Shown piece by piece: positions 1 to 12,200 of a DNA stretch of 60,000 nt. Numbering within the stretch: position 1 is the stretch's first letter; each line of letters starts with the position of its first letter. The position numbers were made by a program, and so were the translations under genes. Source of the stretch: Lingula anatina (lineage: Eukaryota > Brachiopoda > Lingulata > Lingulida > Lingulidae); the NCBI RefSeq assembly GCF_001039355.2, contig NW_019773970.1, forward strand, positions 257,965-317,964, read 5' to 3'. The notes under the pieces were generated by a model, which worked only from the letters and a program-made list of their open reading frames with translations, searched no databases and was not told the origin of the DNA.

Positions 1-1293
1 TGTTTTTGTCTCCATAACGTTAAGAACAACATTTGGAAAATATTTCCTGGGAAAGTTTGGTCAATGTTTTTGAAAAGTTTGGGGAACATTACACAATAAC
101 ATTTAGGGATTATTTAAAAAAGTTAAAATAGGGCCATATGGACCTGTAGCTCACCTGAGAGGTCCTGAACCCATTCGGTTTCTGAAAAATATATCACACC
201 AATATTCCCCTCTTGAAATTAGAATTCTGGCTAGTTAAATCATGGTTCTAAACCATACCAAAGGGCATGGTTTGCTCTCCAAAACACCAATTTTTTCTGG
301 GCCCCCCTTCAAATTATCCTGGATCCGTCCCTGTTAACACATGTCAAGTATATAAATCACCTTTTGTTTAACTTATCTGAGGTGTTATAATACCTTATTG
401 AACATTTTTACAGGTTAAAGACATGTCCAAATGTTGCCAAAAGTGATCTTCTCAGTGATCATCTATCACCCCCGAGTAACTGACTGTCTTGAGAGAGCAC
501 ATTGTACTCGTATTCTAGGAACTGATATCTTATTTAAAAAAAGAATGCCGCTGGATGTGGAATTTAGAGACCCTATCATACGTTTACGAATCAATTAATT
601 TTGATGTTACATGTAAATTTAGAATTTTAATATTAAGACACTAATATAGCGTTGATATTGCCTTGGAAAAGACAAAATATAATGTCATTGTGATTCATGA
701 TTTATTACTGTTCAGTACACATCAGATTCCGTAAATAAAAGTTCAAGCGAATAATGTTCGCGTTAAAAAAACGCCCTATTTAAAGAGGCTCTACCGCGGT
801 AGGCTGTGCAGAATGGCTAAAAACGCGGGTGGTATTGAAATTTGGCGTCCCTTTCAACTGACACATAAAACAGCAAAAAAAGACCCCAATTGTCATAATT
901 ATCATTGTAATGATTTGCAAAAAAAAATCTTAATTTTGTTTTTAATTGCGTTTGTGTTGAAAATTGAGGGTTTTTTTTCCCAACTCATATGTGTTGTTCA
1001 CCTGAAAGCAAACGGCATGCTGGAAGAGATTGCTTTTCACCCTCACCACCACTTTCCTGTCGCTACGTCAACTGTATGTCTTGTAGAGTTGTCGGTAGTG
1101 CTCTGACACTAAGGGTACCTATCCTAAATTATGTTAATATTCCATAATGCAAGTAAGATTTATTTTCAATTAGTCATTCACTAGACAAGAAGAGGTATTC
1201 TAATTATTGATATCATTGTTGTTGTTGTCACAGTGCCCATTGCCACAAAGAAGAAACCGTTTCAGTTATTTCTCAGCTACAAGACAACTACCA
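1..1293. other. non-coding stretch, no gene seen
   Basis: Presumably intron or upstream sequence of the laminin alpha gene that follows. Open frames here are short, start at arbitrary points and lack splice context or a recognisable protein. A stretch at about 134-330 looks like an old dispersed repeat by composition, but there is no second copy in the window to prove it. Confidence 0.5.
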
Positions 1294-1598
1294 GGGGCCA
1301 ATTCCATAAAAGCATTCTAACTTAGCATGATACTAGACCTTAGAATGATTCTAAATCCCTAGTTGTATACTTGTTAGCAATCAACTAATTTCTATTCCAT
1401 AAAACCAAACTAAGAATCATTCAAGATTTGGCTAGAATGGTGTATTCATAGGAAAACCACAAAACCACAGGGTCAGTTACGCCAAACAAAAGGTAGTGAC
1501 AGTGAAAGTTGAGCTGATTGCAGGCTGAGGGAAGTACTGGTCAAGACATTACCATGTATTCTAATTTCTATAAAAGCCCTATACAGAAAGGGGTCAAA

Positions 1599-1700
1599 AT
1601 GGCAACTTCAGGGAAGAGACAACGAAAGCCCAATTATTCAACACAAGAAAATCTCTTTATTGTGTTGTTTATTTATTATTTATTTTGTGGTCACAGATAA
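1599..1700 (+). pseudogene. Myb/SANT-like protein start of a Harbinger element
   Basis: The frame from the ATG at 1599 reads MATSGKRQRKPNYSTQEN and then degenerates within about ten residues. A basic run followed by an aromatic and an acidic/Gln residue resembles the first helix of the Myb/SANT-like DNA-binding proteins encoded next to Harbinger transposases. Only about 33 codons remain before a stop, so it is a fragment. The identification rests on this short motif and on the adjoining transposase piece. Confidence 0.45.
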
Positions 1701-1932
1701 CTTGCACATTGATTGAATGATATCCTTTTCTGTTCACATAGTCAGCTTCGTAACAGTGAGGGGTGTTAATCCAAATGTGAGTACCATCAACACAACCTAT
1801 CACACCTGGGAAGTGTATGTTTCTCATCCTATAGAACCCATCTTTGATGTTGGCCATATTTTGTGCATTTGGAAATTCCACATAATCCCCAATCCTTGCT
1901 GCAAGAGCATTTGATACATGATGAATTGCACA
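1669..1932 (-). pseudogene. HARBI1-like transposase fragment
   Basis: Minus-strand translation gives a continuous piece of a Harbinger DDE nuclease. It contains a helical segment with AARIGDYVEFPN, then FPGVIGCVDGTHIWI with the first catalytic Asp in the GCVDGTH motif, then ADYVNRKGYHSINVQVICD, the family's conserved tract after the first Asp. The frame then meets a stop at 1669-1671, well before the second Asp and the Glu of the DDE triad should appear. On the upstream side it runs to the N at 1934. A full transposase is about 350 residues and only about 85 are present, so the copy is not functional. Confidence 0.85.
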
Positions 1933-1973
1933 CNTTTAATATAAAGCATCATAACTGTTTGCATTTAATTTAG

Positions 1974-4900
1974 GTTCTGAAAGTGGTTTCATTTGAAGCC
2001 AAGAGCCCAGGCTATGTAGCATATGATGGAGAGGCACAACCGATCAATGTCAACTCTAAGTTTGAGACTACATTTAAGATTAAAACCAATGCTGAGGATG
2101 GCATGATCCTCTATGCAGCCAATGATAGAAAGGTAAGTCTTCCATGCTGCTGCTGCTGCTGCTGCTGCTTTGGCTTTGCTGGGTTACTTTTAGAGGCTTG
2201 TACCTCTTGTGTATGCATATTTTTCTCCTCTGTGTAATCGTGCCCTGAAGAAAAAGATACATGTATTGCTATCAGTGTTATGGAAATTGTAACTCTGTAA
2301 CTCGCCCCAAGTGTCACACTTGCATCATTTATTTTTGTGTTAATGCCAAACAATTGACCAGTATAAATCTTCTCATTTTTGAAAGAGCTGAATATATTTG
2401 AACTTTCTTGTGGGCATTATCACTCATAAATGCTTTGTAGATTTTACCTTTGTTTGAAATAGAATAGAGTGTAGAAGTTTTTTCTGTCTCATATTGTATT
2501 TAATTAAATGTTAATCCATTGCTTTACCCTTACTGTCTGCTTTAATTTTGTTACATGTGAAAACCTGAAAAATGTATTCAGTTCCTATTATTTGTTTTAT
2601 GCTATTGTTGTACATGTAAGCTTGTCCTGTAAAGCTTGGTTGCTTCCACCTGGTGTCAGTATTTACCCTGGTAGCAGCTCTCAACTTGCCTCCCTGCCCC
2701 CTGTGTTATGGTTAATCTTTGTTTCAACTCTGTTTTTGTGAAACTTTTGGCTGACTGTCCCTCTCCTCATAGCATTTGTATGTGTTATCCTTGGCTGTCT
2801 GCAATACTGCAAACACTAGCTGTAGTGCGAGTCAAAAAGCTACTGGGGCATTGCTAACATACCAGCTAGGGGCACAGCGTGGCTTTGTTTGTGTGGCACT
2901 ATATTAATGGAACCACCACCTGTCTAGGTGACGGATGATACCACGTCTTTCCAGACCAACTATTTTGCGGTGTACATGGATGAAGGTAAATTGACTGTTG
3001 AGAGTGAGCCAGGCAACCAGCTGACCAAGCTGCAGACAGAGGGCAAATACAACGATGGAAGATGGCACTACGTTACTGTGATCAAGGACAAGACAAAGTG
3101 AGTGTTGGTCTTAAAAAATTTAAATGTGATAAAAGATGCTTCTGACTAGGGGCCTAACTAGTCCTAGGGTCAAATTTGGCCGACCCACTTGAGTACTTCC
3201 CCACAGGATATCTATTCAGTGTCTATTAACAGATTAGACAGCAAGCTTTGTTGTGGCTCGCCATATTAGGCCCCTATTCTGAATGGGGCCTTAAACTGTT
3301 AAATGACCTGAGTTTTTTAAGTGTGTGGTGATATGGTCCATTTTGTTGACCAGGCCACTGTCCCTGGCTTCAGTATCTTAAGCAGTGATGATTTACATTA
3401 GAACTGTAGTCATCTGGTTATTTACATTCCTTCCAGGCTGACAGTTGTTGTGGACGATAACATAAGACGCGAGGAAAGGGCAACGGGAACCAAGCGCCGT
3501 GTGAAGACCACCACTCCACTGTATTTTGGTGGTGTACCTGAGGGTGCAGCCACCATAAAAGTGGCACCATTTGATGGATGTATAGGAGATATTACTGTGA
3601 ATACCCTGTATGTTATTTATCCGTTTTACTTGGATAATGGACCAGATAGAAGCGGAGAATTTTTTTTTTTTTTAATGGTCATGATTTAAACAAATTGAAG
3701 CAAGAATGATAAGCATTGTGCAGTGTATATTATTTAAAGTGACTAAACCAAGATTAAAGGGGAGACATTTAATAAACAAGAACTAAGTCTCCTCTCATAA
3801 GACACAAAGTACATGTGTAGACCTTATAGAATTGACAGAAATTTTGGCCCTGTGTATTCTCTTTAGTTAGCTATTATCCTGACTCCTTTATGTCCTTGTT
3901 GTTCCAGTATAGTCAATTTTGGCTCTGTCCCACCAGCAAGCATGAAGAATGTGTCCTTGGCAGGCTGCCAGGTCGCAGATCCAGAGACACCTAGTGGCAT
4001 TTTGATTCCCACTGCACCAACTGGTAAATATGTTTAAGTACTAGTACATGAAACAAAAATCAGTAGGATTGCACTGATAAGCTGGTGTTTCATTTGCAAA
4101 CGATCAATTAAAAAACTAATTCTACTGATCCTTTGAAGGAGAAAATAATGTTCAAAATTTTGATAAAGCTACAAGAAACACTTGATTATCCATTTGCAAG
4201 GCTAATTCTGTGGACCCTGAACAGATAAGATGATAACTTCATTTGACAGAACAGTTTGGGACAAGTACAAGGACTGAAATTTTGTAAGAAAATGTAAGAA
4301 AAGGATAATTTGATATTTTTCAATACCCCAATATATGTCTGCACTTTCTTTGAGTAAAATTTGTTTCTGTCAAATTGCCCTTCTCTCATACTTTTTACAT
4401 TTTTATCAGGCAATGAAACCACTACTGAATTGGCAGACAAGTGTGTCTTGCCATTACGTCCTACACAGGCTCCACCTTCTGGTGATGGGGACACTGGGGT
4501 CAGGTTTGGTACACAACCATACAGCAGGCAAGAATACAACAAACTACCTATTGCCAATGTCAAGATCACTAAAAAGTAAGTATTTATGTGACAATCGTTC
4601 ATTTTTTTTCAAGGGTTAAGGCTTGGATTTCTGGTTCTTTTTCATAGTCATTGTAGTTGAGTTCAAATGAGATAATGGAGAAAAACAATTGTCAGTGTTA
4701 TTAATATCAACAAAAAGCATAAGTTGACAACTATGTAATCAATAATTTTCAAAGCCCACATTCACCTTTATATGTCAAGACAAGTCCTGTTTCTAAACTA
4801 TAAAAATATACCGCCATCTTGTATCAGGTTTGACATCAGTTTTGAGATCATGACTACATCGTCTGGTGGACTGCTGCTGTATGCTGCAGACAGCAAGCAC

Positions 4901-7770
4901 ACTGATTTCCTGGCAGCCTATATGAAAGAGGGCAGAGTGGTGTTTGCCTTTGACTGTGGCTCAGGCACTGCAAGGCTTCGTACCTCACAGACATACAACG
5001 ATGGCCTGTGGCATGAGGTAGGTGGACTTTTTTCTTGAAATACAAGGAGAGACAAGTGTGTTTTGCATCAAAAAGAGTCATGCACAGGTTATTGCCATCT
5101 TATGTGGGTGACAACCCACTATAACTTGCCTGAGGGCTTTGTGATAAGGCTGAAACGTAGTGGCCGAAGGCGATGTATTTGCCTTAAAATGCTTTCGTTC
5201 ATTATTTGATTTCATTTCCATTACACATGTTCTTCTTGAAAACAGGTACGTCTGAAGAGAAATCGTAAGCAGGGCACCCTGATTATAGATGGTAAAGAGG
5301 AGGCCCAGGGCCAGTCCACTGGGAAAGCAGCCTCCATCAATGTGAAGCCTCCTTACTTTATGGGTGGTATCAGTGAGGAGAGAGCCAAGAAGGCTGCCAG
5401 CAATGTGGAGGTATATCATTTGGCGTGCTATCATCCATCCTCTTATAAAAAGACCTTGTGGCTTTAAATATTGAATGTGTCATTGCAAGGAGGTTCAATG
5501 GGTCTAAAACAGGGTAGAACAGCACTTTTAATGTAGGTCAAGTTTATTGCATTGTATCTCACAACATTATTTTAGTTGTATAATTACAGGTAGATTGCAT
5601 TGTTATATTTTACTGCTAATAATGCTGATTTCTTGTTAAAATTCTTGTAATTTCCCATTTCAGGATGTAACCCAGAGCTTCATGGGCTGTGTGAGGAGCT
5701 TTGCACTGAATGACACTCCATTTGGAAACCCAGACAACGAGACTGCAGTCAGCTCTTGTTCTGATGACTATGAAGTAGGAGCCTATGTGGGCGCTGATGG
5801 TGGATATCTCACTCTTGGTAAGAAGTACTGAGAAATGTTGAAGAAATTTTTTTTTTTTTGGCAGGGGGGGACGTGAACACTGGAATGGAAATGTGTGTCT
5901 TTCTTTACAGTTTATGTAGGAAAACAAGTCTCGGAGAGAGTTTTTTTGTTTTATTTTAAGAGGATTAGATTGAATAGATGAGCCTCTGGTGTATTTATTG
6001 ACTCTGTGTTTTTGTCCTTGTTTCTATACTTTTTATTTTGCTCCTTTTAACTTCTGAAAGATATGTTTTTGAGTCTGGACTTTTCTTCACCACCAAACAT
6101 TTAGAAGCTAATATCTTTTTATCATTTAAAACAAAATGTATTACTCTTAGCATTTTTACTTTGTGTTCCTATATTGTATACGTTAATATTGTGCCATAGA
6201 ATTGATATTGATTTCTTTTTTGTTGTAATTTATTTTTAGATAACAATTTCAAAGTGGGCATAGATCTGGACATAGAGTTTGAGTTCCGTCCACGCACACT
6301 GTCAGGTGTGATCATGTCCGTGACGTCACAGAGAGGGGACTATCTGGCTGTGCAGATGATAAATGGATCGGTAGGAATGGAGATAATTATTTTTTTGTTT
6401 TAGGCCAAAATCTCTTTTTAATTTTTTTTTCTACTATATTAAAAATTTTATAAGGTTCAGTATAGTTTAAAAATATTTGAAGTTGTGAAATAAATTTCTT
6501 TTATTAGGCAATTTTAAATTACACAATATTTTTTGATATGTCTTTTTAGTCATTGTGAATTTATTTCAAGTACAAAAAGGTGTTTTAGTGAAAAGTGACA
6601 ACATTGAACTTTATTTATGTAAAAAACACATTACACTGCAAATTATTTTTTTGTTTAGTCCAGTGCATCTTTTATTTTTGTCCAAACCTGTTCATAAAAA
6701 AACTCCATGATAATGTAAATTTATGTTCTTAAGATTGATATTGCTTTTTCGTATTGTAGCTTATTGTGAATGTGAATAATGGTGGAGGTGAAATAACAGC
6801 CAAGTACACACCACCTGATAATGCCCGCAATACCATGTGTAATGGAGAGTGGCATGAAGTAAAAAGTAGGTTATGGGAAATGTTACAGAACTATTTAATT
6901 GTACCACCAGCGTTAGCGCTGGCGGNATAAAGCCTGTCATGTTTTGGTTAAATGGAAAACTAAAGTATACTGTTTAACAGTTGCTACAAGATTCACACAG
7001 TGTTTCCCATTTAATTTTGACTTCTTTAAATGATTAATTTTTTTATTCAAAATAAATATTTGCCTTTTAGAAACTTAAACTTCATTGAGCCATTTTACTT
7101 TTCTCCTGAATATTGTTACTAAGAAAAATATGCAGACAATATCACTTGTAAAATTCTCTTTTATTTTTTCAGTACAAAAAGCCAAGAATGTGGTTGCACT
7201 GACGGTGGATGGTTTGTTTGTGGCGCCAGCCTTTGGCAAGCAGGGCCAGTCCTCCACAGATACCAATGATCCGCTGTACTTTGGTGGGGTGCCAGGTAAG
7301 AGTTTCCTCTTCGTCATAACCAGCTGCAACTGGTCATTCATCGGAGTAACACTAACCCAAGGTCCATTTTGAATTTGGATAACAAAGTAGCTGATAATAG
7401 GAATGAGGCCCTGTCTGTGATTGTATCTATTTGCTATTTGATGTGATTGATTTGATGGCAAATATATGATGTTAAGAATGATTTAGTGTTGTTAGCAAAG
7501 GTAAAAAAACCAGGACAGCAGGAAATATTTCATTACAGAATACAGACACGCTTATAGCAAGGAATTTTGTTACCACCTCTCTTCTGTTGTCAACATTGTT
7601 TTTAAGATGTATTTTTCCCAATTTTAGATGTAACAAAGGCCAAAGGTATCCAAACAGGTCAGCAGTTTGTGGGTTGTATCAGAGCAGTCAAGTTCAACAA
7701 AGAGCTGAAGAACTTTGCCATGGCAGAGACATTTGGAGATGTCAACCTCAACACCTGTCCCAAATATTAA
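1974..7770 (+). CDS. laminin subunit alpha, C-terminal LG3-LG5 exons
   Basis: This is the 3' end of a laminin alpha chain, a secreted basement-membrane protein whose C-terminal LG domains bind cell receptors such as dystroglycan and integrins. Twelve exons join with matching phases: 1974-2132, 2928-3097, 3437-3607, 3908-4023, 4410-4575, 4828-5017, 5246-5410, 5664-5817, 6240-6370, 6760-6865, 7173-7295 and 7628-7770. They encode 597 residues and a stop. Three LG modules are visible, each with a G-W-H-x-V strand (DGRWHYV, DGLWHEV, NGEWHEV) and a closing Cys pair (GCIGD/AGCQ, GCVRSF/SSCS, GCIRAV/NTCP). LG3 and LG4 are separated by a Pro-rich linker (LRPTQAPPSGDGD), as in other laminin alpha chains. 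LG4 has a basic loop, RLKRNRKQG, of the kind used for dystroglycan or heparin binding. Upstream exons lie outside the window. Which alpha paralogue this is cannot be told. Confidence 0.93.
2145..2169. repeat. CTG microsatellite
   Basis: About eight CTG/GCT units lie just after the donor of the first visible laminin exon. They are intronic. Confidence 0.9.
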
Positions 7771-8800
7771 ACTGATACAGCTATGGCAATGAAGAATGGC
7801 CCACAGTGAAGACTTCTAATAAGTGAAGTCTTTGAACCACAGTTGTCTCTGACCAGTCTAGAATATCTGGATCAAAAACTGAATATTTTATCAGGAACTG
7901 AAAATGAAACAGGGGTGATGTTATTTGTGACGAGCTATTGCTCTCAGTTCCAGTTTTTATTTCACCATACACAAAGATATCAGCATTACAGTCCCATGTG
8001 AAATTATTATTGTTGAAGAAACGACTCTTGTTTTATTGTCAAGTGCAGTTTTACCAGTGTTTGTATTATTAGTGATACGTGTTTTTGTCCTGTTCCGTGA
8101 TAAGTTTTACTTCAGATATGATGATACTAAGAAATACGAAGATCATGTTGTCAAACTGTGCAAATAATATTCAGTGCCGTTAAGGGTAATGAGAGAGAAT
8201 GTTATTCAGCAGTGTTACTCATGAGATTAATAAGCTTGATATGCTAAATGTTTTCTTTTTATACTGTCTTGTATTTAGTGTCGTGTAAATGTAGTGTTGT
8301 GTTGAGTCACATATGGGACAGGCTGGGTAGAGACAACTGAGACTAGTTTTGCTCAATTTTGGAGATTTTAACTTCCTTTTTGACATAAGACATTTTAGAG
8401 GAATATCGATACATATGGTTTAATTCCCCCCAAGTAAACAAAGCAATGAGAGGAAGAACTGTGAATCATTCGGTTAACAAATCGTTTGGACACTAAGACA
8501 TGTAAACATGAAGGCCCAAAAAGTTCTTTACTTTGCAAGATCTTAAGCAAAATTTTAATCTTAAAAAAAAGACTTGGGACCGACTTTGAGCATCACTATG
8601 ACAGAAAAATAACAAAATCTCTGCTTTGTTTTATTTCTTAAGGATACTTGTTTTAAGATCAAAAAGTCGATACAGCAGTATTATTGAGGATTTTAATCAC
8701 AGGTTTACGATATTTCTTTAGGTGTGAATCCTTCCAAAAGTATTGTGATAAGTGATGTCAAGTTCCATCCAGCTTATCCGCAAAATAAAAAGAAAACTTA
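7771..8800 (+). other. laminin alpha 3' UTR
   Basis: This AT-rich non-coding stretch follows the laminin stop codon. A canonical AATAAA at 8783-8788, followed by T/G-rich sequence, is the best polyadenylation signal. From there to 9286 nothing else is recognisable. Confidence 0.5.
8783..8788 (+). terminator. candidate polyadenylation signal (laminin)
   Basis: AATAAA about 1 kb after the stop codon, with TGTGTTTG-rich sequence some 20 bases downstream. Confidence 0.4.
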
Positions 8801-9286
8801 GCAGAACAATGTGTTTGTTTATTAAAACGTGTTAATTTGGCCCTTATCACAATGTTTACCATTTATCTGCGATCATTAGACCGTTTTTGTATATCAATAT
8901 GTTGCAGTATTGATCCCATGGTTTATTGATAAAACTTGGCGAACGACACCAGACTTATCTACTGTTCAACGCCGTGGTAATACACATAGCTCCGGCACAC
9001 TATCGTAAATGCTGGGATCATCTCACAAAAACATTGATGGATGAGAGGAAAGAGAGAAGTTGTTATGTTAGTGGGGCAGTTTAAGGTGAACTTTTGTACG
9101 ACAGATACAGTCCACTGTACGAGAGAGATATACTCGTTCCATGCCCTTACACCTGTTAAACAATACACGGTTATACAATCAGATAACCCAATTTTCAGAG
9201 CCGCTCTATCTTCATAAGTCCTGGGTTTATCGCGTCAACATTTTAGACCCATTCAAGAGAGGTATATATCTCCAGAAAACGGGAAA

Positions 9287-12200
9287 ATGGGCGTCGTCCA
9301 CTTCGTCTTTTTGGTCAGCACTTTGTCCAGTGTATTTACCGTTAATGTCACTGTTCTAGAGCCAAGGTATACGGATGGTCCAGAGTTCGGATTGGTGATC
9401 ATTCCTGGAGCAGAGATTAAGGGTTACACATATCGCCCTCTAGGTGAGGTTATTTTATTGATTGAATTTAACATGAACCATGAACATATTACCATGAATT
9501 GCCACAATTAAGGAGGTTGGTTAGGGCAGATTGCATAAAGGAGTGAGTACGTTGCAATGATATATGACGACAAATAAAAGGGGACTGTTAAAGAAAGAAA
9601 TGTGAAAAAAAGGAACTTCAGGTATGTACAGATATTACAAGAAAAAATGAGACAGATCTTTACTATCGGTCTCGTCCTTTAGACCGAAGAAGTCACTCGT
9701 CATTCACTCGAGGTTGGTTTGGAATATCTATATTTCTATTTCTTGAACTCTATCGTATTTTCAGCTGAGAAACTACAAGTGCAAGCCCCGTTCAAACTTT
9801 GGGTAGGGTTAGTTGGAGGTTTCTTTTCCAACACCCCCAATCCCCTAGAGCTCCCAGGGGGTATCGAGAGTGCGTTGGGTGCCATGCGCAAGGCAGGAAT
9901 GACCGCGGCATCTAAAATTTACCTAGCGGCCCATAGTTTGGGTGGTAAGAAAAATCGCTAAACTAATTTCATCTAAACTACATTTAAAAGAAAGGCCTAG
10001 GGAACTTCACTGACGACGATGTGTCTTTGCAGTAACAATTTGTAATTTAATCCCTGTCATTGTGGTGGCGTCTATTTATTTCTCCCAAAGAAAAGGTGTC
10101 ATTATTATTATTGTGTTATTATCACTATTTGTTACGTTTTTTTTTCTTTTTTTTTTTTGGTCTGTTTGAAAAACTAGACATATGAACTACAACGCTTATA
10201 TTCAGTCGTGCTGTTGCACTTCTACGTCGATTTTCTTGAATATCATAAGCATAACATGTCTTCAAATAACTTCAGATTCAATAAATCACATCTTTATTCA
10301 GGCACTTTTCTCAGCGCCTACGCAAACACCAATCATAAAAACATATCTGGTATTCTACTGTACGGCTCCTACCTCACGCGGTCCTACAATATGTCTGCTT
10401 ACCCTGTGCCTGTTCTTACTTTGTCTGGTGACATGGACGGGTTGAACAGAATAACCAGGATTCAGGAAACATTTCAGTAAGTATGGTCAAAGGATATGTG
10501 GTTTGAACGTTTTGGAAGCCCATTGAATTCAATGACATCAGGAATGAATTTTTCGATGTTTTAGGAATCTTCAGGATTTATATGCCAAAGACCAAGCTGT
10601 GATATATAGAAGTCCTGTCATCACCTTGCCTGGTGTAAATCACGGACAGTTTGCCTCTGGTGTCATGCCAAAAATGGTCCTGCAAAATGATATCCCCGCT
10701 GAAGTGTCCAACGATTACGCATACGAAATGATAGCAAATGCGTCCAAGTATTTTATGATTGCAACAGCGAAGACGCCATCGGATTTGGTTGTGGTAGCGG
10801 AAAACCAACTAAAGCAATATTTTCAAGATAATCAACAACGTATGCAGGTAGTCCCATTACACACAGTTTTATGATTTTCCTTTTGTTGGTATTCAAATTT
10901 CATGTGGTTGAGTTTCTTAGACTCACAATAATTTGCATTGGTATTTACTGCAACAGATGCCTTTGGCACAAATGAGAAGCATTACACCAAATGAGACAAT
11001 TTTAGTGTCAGTTCTCTATTTTAACCGACTATTTTAATATCTAGTCTTATATCAGAAAAGCGTTTTTGGATTCATAGCTAGGTTTTAGAAGATAATATTT
11101 TATCAAAAAAATCTGCAAACGGTCCCTTAGGATTTGAAATTGAAGAATGAAACTAAAAATGCCAACTTGTTTTCTCATTTTTAACAAAAAGGGTCTTTCT
11201 GCCTTTCAGCCTATCTATGCCGTGCGATCAATGGACTCTTTAGGTCAGACATCGCCGTGGTCAGTGGTCGGACAACAGATTATCTCTAGACTTATTGATA
11301 CACAGAAACTGCACGTATGGAACTCTAACACAATCAATTCTAGTTCTTTCCGTGAGGTTTTTAAAAACATTTTAACGACAATTAAATTTGTTTTGCCGTT
11401 TTCCAAAGTGTAAATTAATATGAACAATATGACTTTTGTCCACATCATTTCAAAAGTGTATATACATGTATGCAATATTAAAAAAAAAAACTTTTATGAC
11501 AATGCCATATCCGTTAATGATACAGTACAATGCACACCAATAGGCCTAAATACACGGAAATACTAAATCATTAACATAGACTGGAGATATTTATTATTGT
11601 CAGTTTATTGAGCTTTTCTCAATAGTTAACTAGGTTTGTATCACCCTGCAAGATGTACTTTTCGTTACATACGTCAATGCTCACTTATTGTCTCCATCAT
11701 ACCTTGATTTCTGGGTTGAACCCTCGCTCTCAATCTGGACGTGATTTTCTCTTCTCCGCCAATACTGATTTTGTGCTCAGACCCCATTTCTAATACAAAC
11801 GGATTAATCGATTGCGTAAATTTCATTATCTGCCATGTAATTAACTAGACTTAGGCTTCGTTCACATGCAATGTCTATTTTCTAAATTCTATTTTCTATT
11901 TGCGGCATGTCTTATGATCACGGTCTGTGCACTGAATATCCCGCCGCGTAATTACTGTTAGAATTTAGAAAATAGACATTGCATGTGAACGAAGCCTTAG
12001 GCTATGGTTTCCAATCTGCAGCAGTTACTTTTGTTTGCGCTGTGTTGACTTTAGACTTGAAGTTCATAAGAATGCATCACGTTTCATTGGAACGTCTTCC
12101 CTTCTAATTTGCGTGATACATAATGCCTTTATTGGATTCTTTTTTACTTTTTATTAGTTGTCCCTGCTGCTGATCCAGGGAATTACATACTAATTTGCCA

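Larger units (their letters stand above)
1294..1933. mobile_element. PIF/Harbinger DNA transposon, broken
   Basis: The stretch opens with a terminal-repeat-like sequence (GGGGCCAATTCCATAAAAGC). It contains the beginning of a Myb/SANT-like reading frame on the plus strand (1599-1700) and an internal piece of a HARBI1-like DDE transposase on the minus strand (1669-1932). A transposase gene plus a Myb-like gene is the usual content of animal Harbinger elements. The right end is not visible, because a single N at 1934 probably marks a gap, so the terminal inverted repeat and target-site duplication cannot be confirmed. It sits just upstream of a laminin exon, so it is presumably an intronic insertion. 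Confidence 0.7.

Noticed and set aside
813-1106. 97-codon plus-strand open frame
   Set aside because: It has no recognisable protein, low-complexity Asn/Lys/Phe-rich composition, and no splice or promoter context.
5100-5230. dispersed-repeat-like stretch in a laminin intron (CTGAAACGTAGTGGCC...)
   Set aside because: It resembles retroposon tails in wording, but there is no second copy in the window and no target duplication.
9262-9269. TATATAT just before the hydrolase ATG
   Set aside because: It is only about 20 bases from the ATG, so transcription driven by it would start at or after the start codon.
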